DNA of 7,521 nucleotides from Spirochaetota bacterium (lineage in GTDB: Bacteria; Spirochaetota; UBA4802; UBA5550), in the NCBI GenBank assembly GCA_022704585.1, contig JAKJGD010000080.1, positions 1 through 7,521 of the forward strand, written 5' to 3'. Below the pieces are notes generated by a model, which had not been told where the DNA came from, did no database searches, and was given only the letters and a program-made list of their open reading frames with translations. A program made the translations under genes and the position numbers. Shown here piece by piece: positions 1 through 5,787 of this stretch. How positions within the stretch are numbered: position 1 is the stretch's first letter; each line of letters opens with the position of its first letter.

Positions 1-81
1 GGCCTTCACTCTGCATCGGCAATGATGAAACGCGCGGTGGAGCTGGCGACCCTGGTCAGGAAAGGCAGCGGGATGGAGTGA
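1..81 (+). CDS. 3' end of an unidentified gene (partial)
   Basis: Reading frame 1 is open from the first base to a TGA at 79-81 and gives 26 residues, beginning GLHSASAMMKRAVELATLVR and ending GSGME. The stretch is predicted helical with a basic end, as is common at a protein C-terminus. The AT-rich, non-coding sequence that starts right after the stop supports a true gene end here. The tail is too short to assign to a family, and I do not recognise it. The rest of the gene lies outside the window. Confidence 0.5.
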   Translation, partial: GLHSASAMMKRAVELATLVRKGSGME

Positions 82-101
82 GAGCGGCAGTGGAGATGTC
101 A

Positions 102-129
102 TTGTTCGGTGTAATGAGATTTATATAAA
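102..129 (+). promoter_or_regulatory. possible sigma-70 promoter for the 177-923 gene
   Basis: In the AT-rich gap before the membrane-protein gene, TTGTTC (102-107) and TATAAA (124-129) are separated by 16 nt. Transcription would begin about 40 nt before the ATG. The -35 box is only a partial match and the region is AT-rich, so chance matches are likely. A purine-rich GCGAGG (168-173) just before the ATG could serve as ribosome binding site. Confidence 0.3.
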
Positions 130-176
130 AATTGAATAATACTGAAACGGATATAACCAAATAAAGCGAGGCATTA

Positions 177-923
177 ATGAAAACAAGGCGATACTCACTG
201 TTTGTCATTCTGGCCGGCATTGCCACCTTTGCGTCCATGATTTTTATGATCGCCATGAGCGGCGGCGAAATAGCCCGGCCGGCCGAATATCCCAACAAGG
301 AAGGATTCACCCAGGCCATATTCTGGTTCGAGATGGTCCGGAGCCCGGAAGAGGTCAGGTCGGTGCTGGGAGATCCGGGTTCCACGGAAGGGATCAGGCT
401 GCGCCATGCCATGGATATGACTAACAGGTATGATTTTATTTTCATGGTGTGTTATCCCCTTCTTATCGCCTCGCTTTTCCTGTTTCTCAACCGCCGCCTT
501 GCGGATGACGGACGACGGCTGCGTCACGGCACCGCGCTCGTGACAGCGGGGGCATGCCTGTCCGCGGTCATAATGATCGCGGACGCGTACGAGAATACCC
601 GGCTCTTCAGGCTGTCGGCCTATACCGATCTTTCGAACATCGATCCCGGCGTGATCTCGCAGCTCATGATCGCGACGAACATCAAGAGCGGCGCCATAAT
701 GATCGCGGGATTACTGCTCGTGTATTTGTACGTCCTGTACTTCAAGAAAGCGTGGGGAATCCTGCTTCCCCTCATATACGCCGTTTCAGTAGCTTTCGGC
801 ACCCTAGCCCTGATCGCAGGCTCCATGAGGGCCCTAATCGAAACAGGAGCTACGATCGGCATGATCGGATGGCTCATATCCACGGTCCACGGCGGGTACT
901 GGTTTTTTAAAAAAACTTCATGA
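177..923 (+). CDS. unrecognised six-segment integral membrane protein
   Basis: A 248-residue protein with about six hydrophobic segments, near residues 8-27, 86-105, 117-136, 171-189, 194-215 and 223-244. A basic N-terminus (MKTRR) suggests that end is cytoplasmic. Residues 28-85 form the main extramembrane loop after segment 1. They are hydrophilic and contain the segment EEVRSVLGDPGS. Polar residues sit inside or beside membrane segments: NRYD (83-86), IADAYEN (134-140) and TNIK (167-170). They may matter for function. I do not recognise the family and propose no activity. The ATG start has a plausible GCGAGG ribosome binding site a few bases upstream. Another plus-strand membrane-protein gene follows after a 64 nt gap, so the two may be co-transcribed. 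That it is a real gene is well supported by length, hydrophobic pattern and position; its function is unknown. Confidence 0.8.
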   Translation: MKTRRYSLFVILAGIATFASMIFMIAMSGGEIARPAEYPNKEGFTQAIFWFEMVRSPEEVRSVLGDPGSTEGIRLRHAMDMTNRYDFIFMVCYPLLIASLFLFLNRRLADDGRRLRHGTALVTAGACLSAVIMIADAYENTRLFRLSAYTDLSNIDPGVISQLMIATNIKSGAIMIAGLLLVYLYVLYFKKAWGILLPLIYAVSVAFGTLALIAGSMRALIETGATIGMIGWLISTVHGGYWFFKKTS

Positions 924-987
924 TGCGATCTTTATTCACAGCATATGCTTTATTACATGCAATAGTTCCAGGACAGGCGGCGGGGAA

Positions 988-1464
988 TTGAACTGGTTTG
1001 TTTCAAAAGCCGTCGATCTAAAAGATTTCCTGTTCAGTGAAAAGGAATGGGCCGGTTTTACCTGGCTGCTTAAAATTCTTTCAGTTTACCTGGCAGCCGG
1101 AATCCTTCTCACCCTTGCGTACGAGCATATACCCGCCATGCGCCGCCTGGAGCCATTTATAATCGGGGCCTCGTTTCCGATCTATGTCCTTGTTTTCGGG
1201 CTGCTGTCCGGCGTGCCCGCCTTCAACCTGTGCCGGACCGCGGCCGCGCGGTTCCAGACGAAAGGCAGGGCGGTTTTCATCATACTGCTTATCATGGCCC
1301 TGTTCTGCGCATGCGTGATCCTTCCGCAGATCATCCTGCCACGGCTCCTGCCCGTCTTTACCTCTGCCCTGGTTGTGCTGTTCATCGTCATCATTTTACT
1401 GCTGGGTCTCCTGGGCATTCTGAAATTTGTTCTGAGGGATATAATTCAGGTGATGAACAAGTAA
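988..1464 (+). CDS. small four-segment membrane protein, function unknown
   Basis: A 158-residue protein starting at a TTG codon. There is no in-frame ATG until Met50, which would remove the first membrane segment, so TTG is the best start. It is preceded by a G-rich stretch (977-985) that could act as Shine-Dalgarno sequence. Residues 1-22 are amphipathic and partly charged. Four hydrophobic segments follow, near 24-45, 56-76, 93-117 and 124-147, and the tail is short. The second loop is basic (RTAAARFQTKGR), which suggests it faces the cytoplasm. There is no recognisable motif and I do not know the family. The 64 nt gap after the preceding membrane-protein gene contains no obvious terminator, so a two-gene unit is plausible. 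The gene faces the superoxide dismutase gene tail to tail. Confidence 0.7.
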   Translation: MNWFVSKAVDLKDFLFSEKEWAGFTWLLKILSVYLAAGILLTLAYEHIPAMRRLEPFIIGASFPIYVLVFGLLSGVPAFNLCRTAAARFQTKGRAVFIILLIMALFCACVILPQIILPRLLPVFTSALVVLFIVIILLLGLLGILKFVLRDIIQVMNK

Positions 1465-1553
1465 TAATTCAGCATGCGATATTTGCTGACCAGGCCGGCA
1501 CCTGACATCCTTCAGGCTGAGTAGCGTCCGGGAAAGGACTGATTATATCCACC

Positions 1554-1570
1554 GGGGCCAGGCCCCTGGC
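1554..1570. repeat. GC-rich overlapping palindromes
   Basis: Two alternative inverted repeats overlap here. GGGGCC-A-GGCCCC spans 1554-1566. GCCAGG-CC-CCTGGC spans 1557-1570. Both are perfect but have very short centres. Their position downstream of the membrane-protein gene fits a role in transcript end formation, but no T-tract follows. A chance product of GC-rich sequence is possible. Confidence 0.3.
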
Positions 1571-1640
1571 GGGTCCCGGCCTCAATTTCACCGATACACT
1601 CATTCACAGGATTGAAGAAATACCGAAAACCGGCGCGATC

Positions 1641-1669
1641 ACATCCCCGGCTACCGTTGCCGGGGATGT
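1641..1669. terminator. perfect 11-bp stem-loop, possible bidirectional terminator without U-tract
   Basis: ACATCCCCGGC (1641-1651) and GCCGGGGATGT (1659-1669) form a perfect 11-bp stem with a 7-nt loop. It lies between the ends of two convergent genes, which suits a terminator or a 3'-end stabiliser for either transcript. Neither side has a run of T, so classical Rho-independent termination is not well supported. Confidence 0.4.
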
Positions 1670-1717
1670 ATATCAGCCGAAGCACCCGGTCCGACCCGGT
1701 GCCGCCGTTCCGGCCGC

Positions 1718-2263
1718 TTATTTCTTTTCGGCAATAGTGCCGCCCGCTATGCGGGCGCCCGCCTGCCCGGCCGGATCAGAAACGTTATCATCGGCCTTTT
1801 CATGGATGACGATTGACGTGCCGCCCTCTCTCAGGAGGGAGTTTTCCTTTCCCTGCTCAAGGGTTACGTTTTTCACTGTAATTTTCACACTGGCCGTTCC
1901 TTCCTTGCTCACTTCTATATTGGGAAGGTCGCCGGCATGGCTTCCTTTCGGGTTCTCCATGCCATGCTCTTTTTTAAACGGATTGAAGTGCCCGCCGGCA
2001 CTCTTGAAGTCGGGGGGTTCAACCGCTCCTTTTTCATGTATGTGGATGGCATGGATGCCGGCGGGAAGATTTTTCAGCTCGCCCTTGATATACACGCCGT
2101 TCCAGCAGTGGCTGATGACAAGGGTGCCGATTGATTCTCCTTTTGAATTAATCATTTCCGCTTTCGCTTCCGGATACTTTTTACAGGCAGTTAATGAAAG
2201 CAACAGGACGATGCCCGCAAGAACGGCCACTCCCGTTAAGAATCTTGTTGTCTTCGCTATCAT
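1718..2263 (-). CDS. sodC: lipoprotein Cu,Zn superoxide dismutase lacking the conserved disulfide
   Basis: A 181-residue protein of the Cu,Zn superoxide dismutase family, which converts superoxide to peroxide and oxygen outside the cytoplasm. A signal segment (10-26) ends in the lipobox LTAC, so Cys27 is the likely lipid anchor. All seven expected metal ligands are visible: His74 and His76 (IHIHEKG), bridging His92 (GGHFNP), His100, His109 and Asp112 (HAGDLPN), and His154 (IHEKADD). The active-site arginine is Arg171 (GARIAGG). The sequence resembles the Bacillus-type branch with its [17 protein letters not shown] block. Both cysteines of the usual intrasubunit disulfide are replaced, by Val81 and Gly174; Cys53 is the only cysteine besides the anchor. 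The start is secure: an AGGAGGG Shine-Dalgarno sequence lies about 6 nt before the ATG. The gene stands alone, convergent with the membrane genes and divergent from the ketosynthase gene. Intact ligands argue for an active enzyme. Confidence 0.93.
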   Translation of the reverse strand: MIAKTTRFLTGVAVLAGIVLLLSLTACKKYPEAKAEMINSKGESIGTLVISHCWNGVYIKGELKNLPAGIHAIHIHEKGAVEPPDFKSAGGHFNPFKKEHGMENPKGSHAGDLPNIEVSKEGTASVKITVKNVTLEQGKENSLLREGGTSIVIHEKADDNVSDPAGQAGARIAGGTIAEKK

Positions 2264-2305
2264 GATCTTCCCTCCTTTTTCTTACAGGTGTATGATAATT
2301 ACTGA

Positions 2306-2334
2306 AATATACCGAATGTCACGGGAAATTTCAA
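2306..2334 (-). promoter_or_regulatory. sigma-70-type promoter of the superoxide dismutase gene
   Basis: On the minus strand, TTGAAA (2334-2329) is followed after exactly 17 nt by TATATT (2311-2306). This is five of six matches at -35, a close -10 and optimal spacing. Transcription would start near 2299, giving a leader of about 36 nt that contains the AGGAGGG ribosome binding site (2275-2269). It is the best promoter match in the window. Confidence 0.6.
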
Positions 2335-2364
2335 GGCATCAGGGCGATCAATGTTCGTGAAATT

Positions 2365-2378
2365 ACCGGCCTGCCGGT
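2365..2378. repeat. short perfect inverted repeat in the divergent promoter region
   Basis: ACCGGC-CT-GCCGGT is a perfect 6-bp dyad. It lies between the divergent superoxide dismutase and ketosynthase genes, about 30 bp upstream of the -35 box of the former. The position would suit an operator, but it is short and composed only of common GC words, so chance is a serious alternative. Confidence 0.2.
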
Positions 2379-2435
2379 CCGGCGCGATGTCGTTCGTTTG
2401 CGACTATATGCATCAGCGAGGCATGTGATGGAAAA

Positions 2436-2463
2436 TTGAAAAAATTATTGTTGTTTATTCTAT
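2436..2463 (+). promoter_or_regulatory. weak candidate promoter for the ketosynthase cassette
   Basis: TTGAAA (2436-2441) is followed after 16 nt by TTCTAT (2458-2463), a poor -10 match. The surrounding AT-rich tract (about 2430-2465), in otherwise GC-rich DNA, is the only promoter-like area upstream of the cassette. It would leave a leader of about 60 nt. Confidence 0.25.
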
Positions 2464-2532
2464 GCGCCTTTCCTATTGTTGACCCCATGTTTTTCAGGGA
2501 GTCAGTGTCTCCCGGACCAGTACTAAAAAATC

Positions 2533-3798
2533 ATGAAAGCACCTAAAAACAGGCGTGTTTATGTCATAGGCTACGGGGCAGCGACCCCGCTGGGCGCCAC
2601 TTTCGAGAAATCGTGGGCCCGGGCGGTCAGGGGGGAGGCCGGTTTCCGGAAGGTGACCCGCTGCGAGGTCCATTCCGCGTGCAACGTCGTGGGCGAAATC
2701 CCGGACTGGGACCCGCGCGCGCTCGATTTCGCGGACGAGAAGGAGATTTACAACTGGAACGCGGACTTCGTTATCCTCACCATGGCGGTCTGCCAGGAAG
2801 CGGTCCGCCGCTCCGGCCTCGTGATAGACGCCGCCACGGGACCGCACACCGCCTGCCTGATCGGCTCGGCCCTGAACGGCTCGGACGCGTACCGCACGGC
2901 AATGGACAATTACCTCACCCGCGGGCCCCTGAAGGTGAGCCCCTACCTGTTGCCGAACCTCTGCGCCAACCTGCCCTCCGGCAAGGCGGGCATGCTCCTC
3001 GGTTTCACGGGACCCATCTTTGCCCCCGAAGGCGCCTGCGCCTCCGGCAACCATGCCATCGGCATCGGCGCGCGCATGATACGGGACGGGGACGTGGACT
3101 TCGTGCTGGCCGGCGGTGCCGACACCTGCATCATCCCCGAGATCATCCACGGGTTCGAGAACATGAACGCCACTATCAAGATCAAGCCGGGCGACCGGGC
3201 GCACGACGACCCGGCGCAGGCCTCGCGTCCCTTCAGCGCGGACCGTAGGGGCTTCGTCCTGTCCGAGGGCGCGGGCGTGGTCGTGCTGGCTGCGGACGAA
3301 GCTGTCCGGGCCCACGGCCTGGAGCCGAAGGCGGAGGTGCTGGGCATCGGCTGGAACTCCGACGCGCACCACTTCACCCGGCCGAACGGCGAGACCATCG
3401 TCGTCTGCATGAAACAGGCCATCGATGACGCCGGCCTCGCGCCCGCCGACATACAGTACGTGAACGCGCACGGTACGTCCACGCCCAAGGGCGACGCGAC
3501 CGAGATCGAATGCCTCAAGTCGGTATTCGGAACGGGGATGGAAAAGGTCCCCGTGTCATCGAACAAGTCGCAGATAGGGCATACCCTGGGCGGTGCCGCC
3601 GCGATCGAGGCGGCGTTCGCCATCGAGGGCATGCGGCAGGGGATCATCCTTCCCACGATAAACCATATCCCCGACCCCCTGCTGGACGGCGTTGACGTGG
3701 TCCCCGACCGGGCGCGCAAACTGGCCCAGGAAATAATCATGTCCAACGCCTTCGGCTTCGGCGGCACCAACTGCTGCGTCGTGTTCAGGGGGGTGTAG
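2533..3798 (+). CDS. beta-ketoacyl-ACP synthase, FabF/KAS II-like
   Basis: A 421-residue condensing enzyme, the normal length for a stand-alone FabF-type ketosynthase. It would join an acyl primer to malonyl-ACP by decarboxylative Claisen condensation in the cytoplasm. The catalytic Cys-His-His set is complete: Cys169 in EGACASG, His313 in NAHGTSTPKGD and His350 in SSNKSQIGHTLGG, with the conserved Lys345. The C-terminal FGFGGTN loop (408-413) and the RPFSADRRGFVLSEGAG block (232-248) are typical. With the active cysteine present it is a condensing KS, not a chain-length-factor partner. The ATG start gives the standard N-terminus (VYVIGYGAATPLG). No convincing Shine-Dalgarno sequence precedes it, and other upstream starts are out of frame or stopped. 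It is the first gene of a cassette with a thioesterase and a dehydratase-phosphopantetheinyl transferase fusion. That context points to a specialised polyketide or fatty acid pathway rather than housekeeping FabF, though housekeeping use cannot be excluded. Confidence 0.93.
   Translation: MKAPKNRRVYVIGYGAATPLGATFEKSWARAVRGEAGFRKVTRCEVHSACNVVGEIPDWDPRALDFADEKEIYNWNADFVILTMAVCQEAVRRSGLVIDAATGPHTACLIGSALNGSDAYRTAMDNYLTRGPLKVSPYLLPNLCANLPSGKAGMLLGFTGPIFAPEGACASGNHAIGIGARMIRDGDVDFVLAGGADTCIIPEIIHGFENMNATIKIKPGDRAHDDPAQASRPFSADRRGFVLSEGAGVVVLAADEAVRAHGLEPKAEVLGIGWNSDAHHFTRPNGETIVVCMKQAIDDAGLAPADIQYVNAHGTSTPKGDATEIECLKSVFGTGMEKVPVSSNKSQIGHTLGGAAAIEAAFAIEGMRQGIILPTINHIPDPLLDGVDVVPDRARKLAQEIIMSNAFGFGGTNCCVVFRGV
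3787..3793 (+). promoter_or_regulatory. ribosome binding site for the GTG-started thioesterase
   Basis: AGGGGGG lies inside the last codons of the ketosynthase gene, 6 nt before the GTG at 3800. It supports the GTG start and coupled translation of the two genes, whose stop and start are 1 nt apart. Confidence 0.5.
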
Positions 3799-3799
3799 C

Positions 3800-4279
3800 G
3801 TGAAACCGAAACCCTTCAGGCCTGAAGTGCTCAACAACGACGGGAGGTTCGTGCGCGATCGCACCACCGGCGACGTCTGGCACCGGTGCAGCCACCGGAC
3901 GCTGTACGCGGACACGGACCGGTCCGAGGTCGTGTACCACTCGAACTACCTCCGGTATTTCGAGCTGGGCCGGGCATCCCTCATGCGGGACGCCGCCTAC
4001 CCTTACCGCGAGATTGAGGAGAGCGGGTTCGTGTACCCGATCATCGACCTGGGTGTCACCTTCTACGCTCCGCTCTACTATGACGACCTCATCTGGGTGC
4101 ATACCAGGCCGATCGAGATCGAGCGGGTGCGCCTCAAATTCGACTACCTCATCACCCACGCCGACACCGGCAGGCTCATCTGCCGCGGCTTCACCAGGCA
4201 CTGCGCGCTCAACAGGGCCGGCAGGCCCGTGGCCGTGGACGAGAAGACCGTTCACCTATGGAAGACATTCCCGAAATAA
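3800..4279 (+). CDS. single-domain hot-dog acyl-CoA/acyl-ACP thioesterase (4HBT/YbgC type)
   Basis: A 159-residue protein of the 4-hydroxybenzoyl-CoA thioesterase/YbgC group, which hydrolyses acyl thioesters. The signature is at residues 36-55, YADTDRSEVVYHSNYLRYFE, with Asp40 at the place of the catalytic aspartate of the family. The rest of the hot-dog fold follows: a hydrophobic helix (50-62), then strands around 79-90 (YPIIDLGVTFYA), 96-120 and 124-138. It has about 25 extra N-terminal residues compared with minimal family members. In the usual D-x-A-G-V/I-V motif, Ala-Gly is replaced by Ser-Glu (42-43), which may alter the pocket. Translation begins at GTG, 1 nt after the ketosynthase stop, with AGGGGGG upstream. 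It likely releases the product of the cassette or edits stalled acyl chains. Small hot-dog thioesterases play such a role beside enediyne and aryl-polyene synthases. Substrate unknown. Confidence 0.87.
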   Translation: MKPKPFRPEVLNNDGRFVRDRTTGDVWHRCSHRTLYADTDRSEVVYHSNYLRYFELGRASLMRDAAYPYREIEESGFVYPIIDLGVTFYAPLYYDDLIWVHTRPIEIERVRLKFDYLITHADTGRLICRGFTRHCALNRAGRPVAVDEKTVHLWKTFPK

Positions 4280-5760
4280 AGAGGCCGGATCGCATGCCGG
4301 TGTCAATTGGCGTTGCCGGCTACCTGCGCGACCACGTGTTCCGGGACCGGGCCGTGTACCCGGCAGTGGAGGCCATGCGCGTGCTCGCCGGGTCGGCGCT
4401 GGCGCGCGTTCCGGGCATGGAAGTGCGTTTCATCGAAAACGCCGACTTTGCCCGCTTCCTGGAAATTCCTCCGGAGGCCTCCTCGATCGAAGCGTACAGC
4501 GAGATCGAGACGAGCGGCGGGGCCGTATCCGCAAAGCTCATCACCATCAAGAAGTCCGGCACAACCTCCATCACCCGCGCCATGGAGCACGTGTCCCTCA
4601 CCTTTCCCGGCGAAGTCCCGGCCATGCCCCCGCCGCCCCTCGATGATACCCTCGGACTCGAGGGGATATGCGCGGCCCCGGACCCGGTCATGATCTACGA
4701 CGAGCTGGTCCCCTTCGGACCGGCCTATCGCAACATCGAACGCCTGCATGTTTCGGAGCAGGGCGCGGTAGCGCTGGTCAACGGCGGAACGGACGCGGCC
4801 CCTGACGGGCCGCTCGGCTCGCCCTTTCCCCTTGACGCGTCGTTCCACGCCGCGTGCGTGTGGGGCCAGCGGTACGCGGGCATTGTCGGGTTCCCCGTGC
4901 ATATCGACGGCCGGGTGATCCGGAAAAAGACCGCACCAGGCGAAACGTACGCGAGCAGGATCACGCCCGTGTCCGCGGCGGGCGGCCTGCTCGTCTTCAA
5001 CATAATGATTTATGACATGGACGGCGGCCTGTGCGAAAAGACGCACGGCCTCCACATGAAAGACGTGAGCGGCGGCGCCATCCAACCTCCCGAGTGGATC
5101 CGCGCCGCCGGTCCCGATCCCCTCGCGCGGATACGGGACCGCTGCCGCGACCTCTGCGTGGTAGAGCTGGACTCCCTCACCGCGCCGTGCACGGGGATCC
5201 TCTCCGATGCCGAGCGCGCGCGCTTCGGCTCCATGCGGGCGAAGCGCGCCCGGACCTTCCTGGGCGCGCGCATGGCGCTTAAAAAGCTTGCGCGCAGGCT
5301 CCCGGGCGCGGGCCCCGGCATCGCGCCGGGCGAGCTGACCACCATGCACGAGGATGGGCGCCCCCGCTGTCCCCTTCCGGACGGCAGCGAGCCGTATCGC
5401 TGCACCGCTTCCCACGACTCGCGGTTTGCTGTCGCGGCCCTGTCCGAAGGCCGGATCGGGATTGACGTGGAGGCCTTATCCGGACGCGTTATGAACGGGC
5501 GCAGCCTGTACATGCACGAAGAGGAGCTTGCACTGGTGCGGGAGCATTCCATCGGCGAAATGGAAGCGTCAGCCCGGGTCTGGTCAGTCAAGGAGGCGGT
5601 GTCAAAGGCCCTGGGTATCCATCTGGCCGGGGCGTGGGAGAAGACCATGGTAACAGAAGTCGGGGACAAGCAGAGCTTGTTTCAAATTGACGGCATATCG
5701 CAGACGGCCTTCCATGCAGTAGTGGACGGCCATCTGTTTACACTCGTAATCATGCCTTAA
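4258..5760 (+). CDS. fusion of polyketide-type dehydratase and Sfp-type 4'-phosphopantetheinyl transferase
   Basis: A 500-residue two-domain protein. Residues about 15-270 resemble a double-hot-dog polyketide synthase dehydratase. Catalytic His26 lies in HVFRDRAVYP, a variant of HxxxGxxxxP with Asp for Gly. FGPAYRNI (153-160) matches the YGPxF block. The second hot dog supplies PLDASFH, with catalytic Asp193 and His197 in the DxxxQ/H motif. Residues about 298-500 form a phosphopantetheinyl transferase: R-rich helix ARTFLGARMALKKLARRL (331-348), ASHDSRFAVAA (384-394), GIDVE (401-405, Mg-binding Asp403 and Glu405) and WSVKEAVSKALG (442-453, Lys445 and Glu446). It should dehydrate beta-hydroxyacyl chains and load phosphopantetheine onto a carrier protein. 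The same DH-PPTase order ends enediyne-type iterative synthases; here it is a separate protein. The start is uncertain. ATG 4258 overlaps the thioesterase gene by 22 bp. ATG 4294 (Met13) has AAAGAGG upstream, does not overlap, and keeps all motifs. Confidence 0.88.
   Translation: MEDIPEIKRPDRMPVSIGVAGYLRDHVFRDRAVYPAVEAMRVLAGSALARVPGMEVRFIENADFARFLEIPPEASSIEAYSEIETSGGAVSAKLITIKKSGTTSITRAMEHVSLTFPGEVPAMPPPPLDDTLGLEGICAAPDPVMIYDELVPFGPAYRNIERLHVSEQGAVALVNGGTDAAPDGPLGSPFPLDASFHAACVWGQRYAGIVGFPVHIDGRVIRKKTAPGETYASRITPVSAAGGLLVFNIMIYDMDGGLCEKTHGLHMKDVSGGAIQPPEWIRAAGPDPLARIRDRCRDLCVVELDSLTAPCTGILSDAERARFGSMRAKRARTFLGARMALKKLARRLPGAGPGIAPGELTTMHEDGRPRCPLPDGSEPYRCTASHDSRFAVAALSEGRIGIDVEALSGRVMNGRSLYMHEEELALVREHSIGEMEASARVWSVKEAVSKALGIHLAGAWEKTMVTEVGDKQSLFQIDGISQTAFHAVVDGHLFTLVIMP
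4278..4284 (+). promoter_or_regulatory. ribosome binding site favouring the alternative start at 4294
   Basis: AAAGAGG lies 9 nt before ATG 4294. The ATG at 4258 has only a distant GAGAAG upstream. The site overlaps the thioesterase stop codon (4277-4279), a typical arrangement for translational coupling, and suggests a 488-residue protein. Confidence 0.4.
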
Positions 5761-5787
5761 GATTGCAGCAGACTTAAAGATAAGAAG

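Larger units (their letters stand above)
1465..1717. other. non-coding spacer between convergent genes
   Basis: I find no gene with a credible start here. A plus-strand frame is open from 1521 onward, but it runs on antisense through the whole superoxide dismutase gene, as expected of a codon-bias shadow. The stretch holds two strong inverted repeats, annotated separately, which could end transcription from either side. Confidence 0.5.

Noticed and set aside
1521..2360. Long plus-strand open frame across the spacer and antisense to the superoxide dismutase gene, with an early STGARPLAGPGL segment resembling a flavoprotein dinucleotide-binding region
   Set aside because: It has no start codon in the spacer, and most of it is antisense to a securely identified gene. 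The resemblance is short and could be chance.
2494..3471. 325-codon minus-strand open frame inside the ketosynthase gene
   Set aside because: Its translation is rich in Val, Arg, Gly and Ala without any fold pattern, as expected from the antisense of GC-rich coding DNA. The plus-strand ketosynthase has full catalytic motifs.
4303..5415. 370-codon minus-strand open frame inside the DH-PPTase gene
   Set aside because: This is a shadow of GC-rich third positions. The plus strand encodes clear dehydratase and PPTase motifs.
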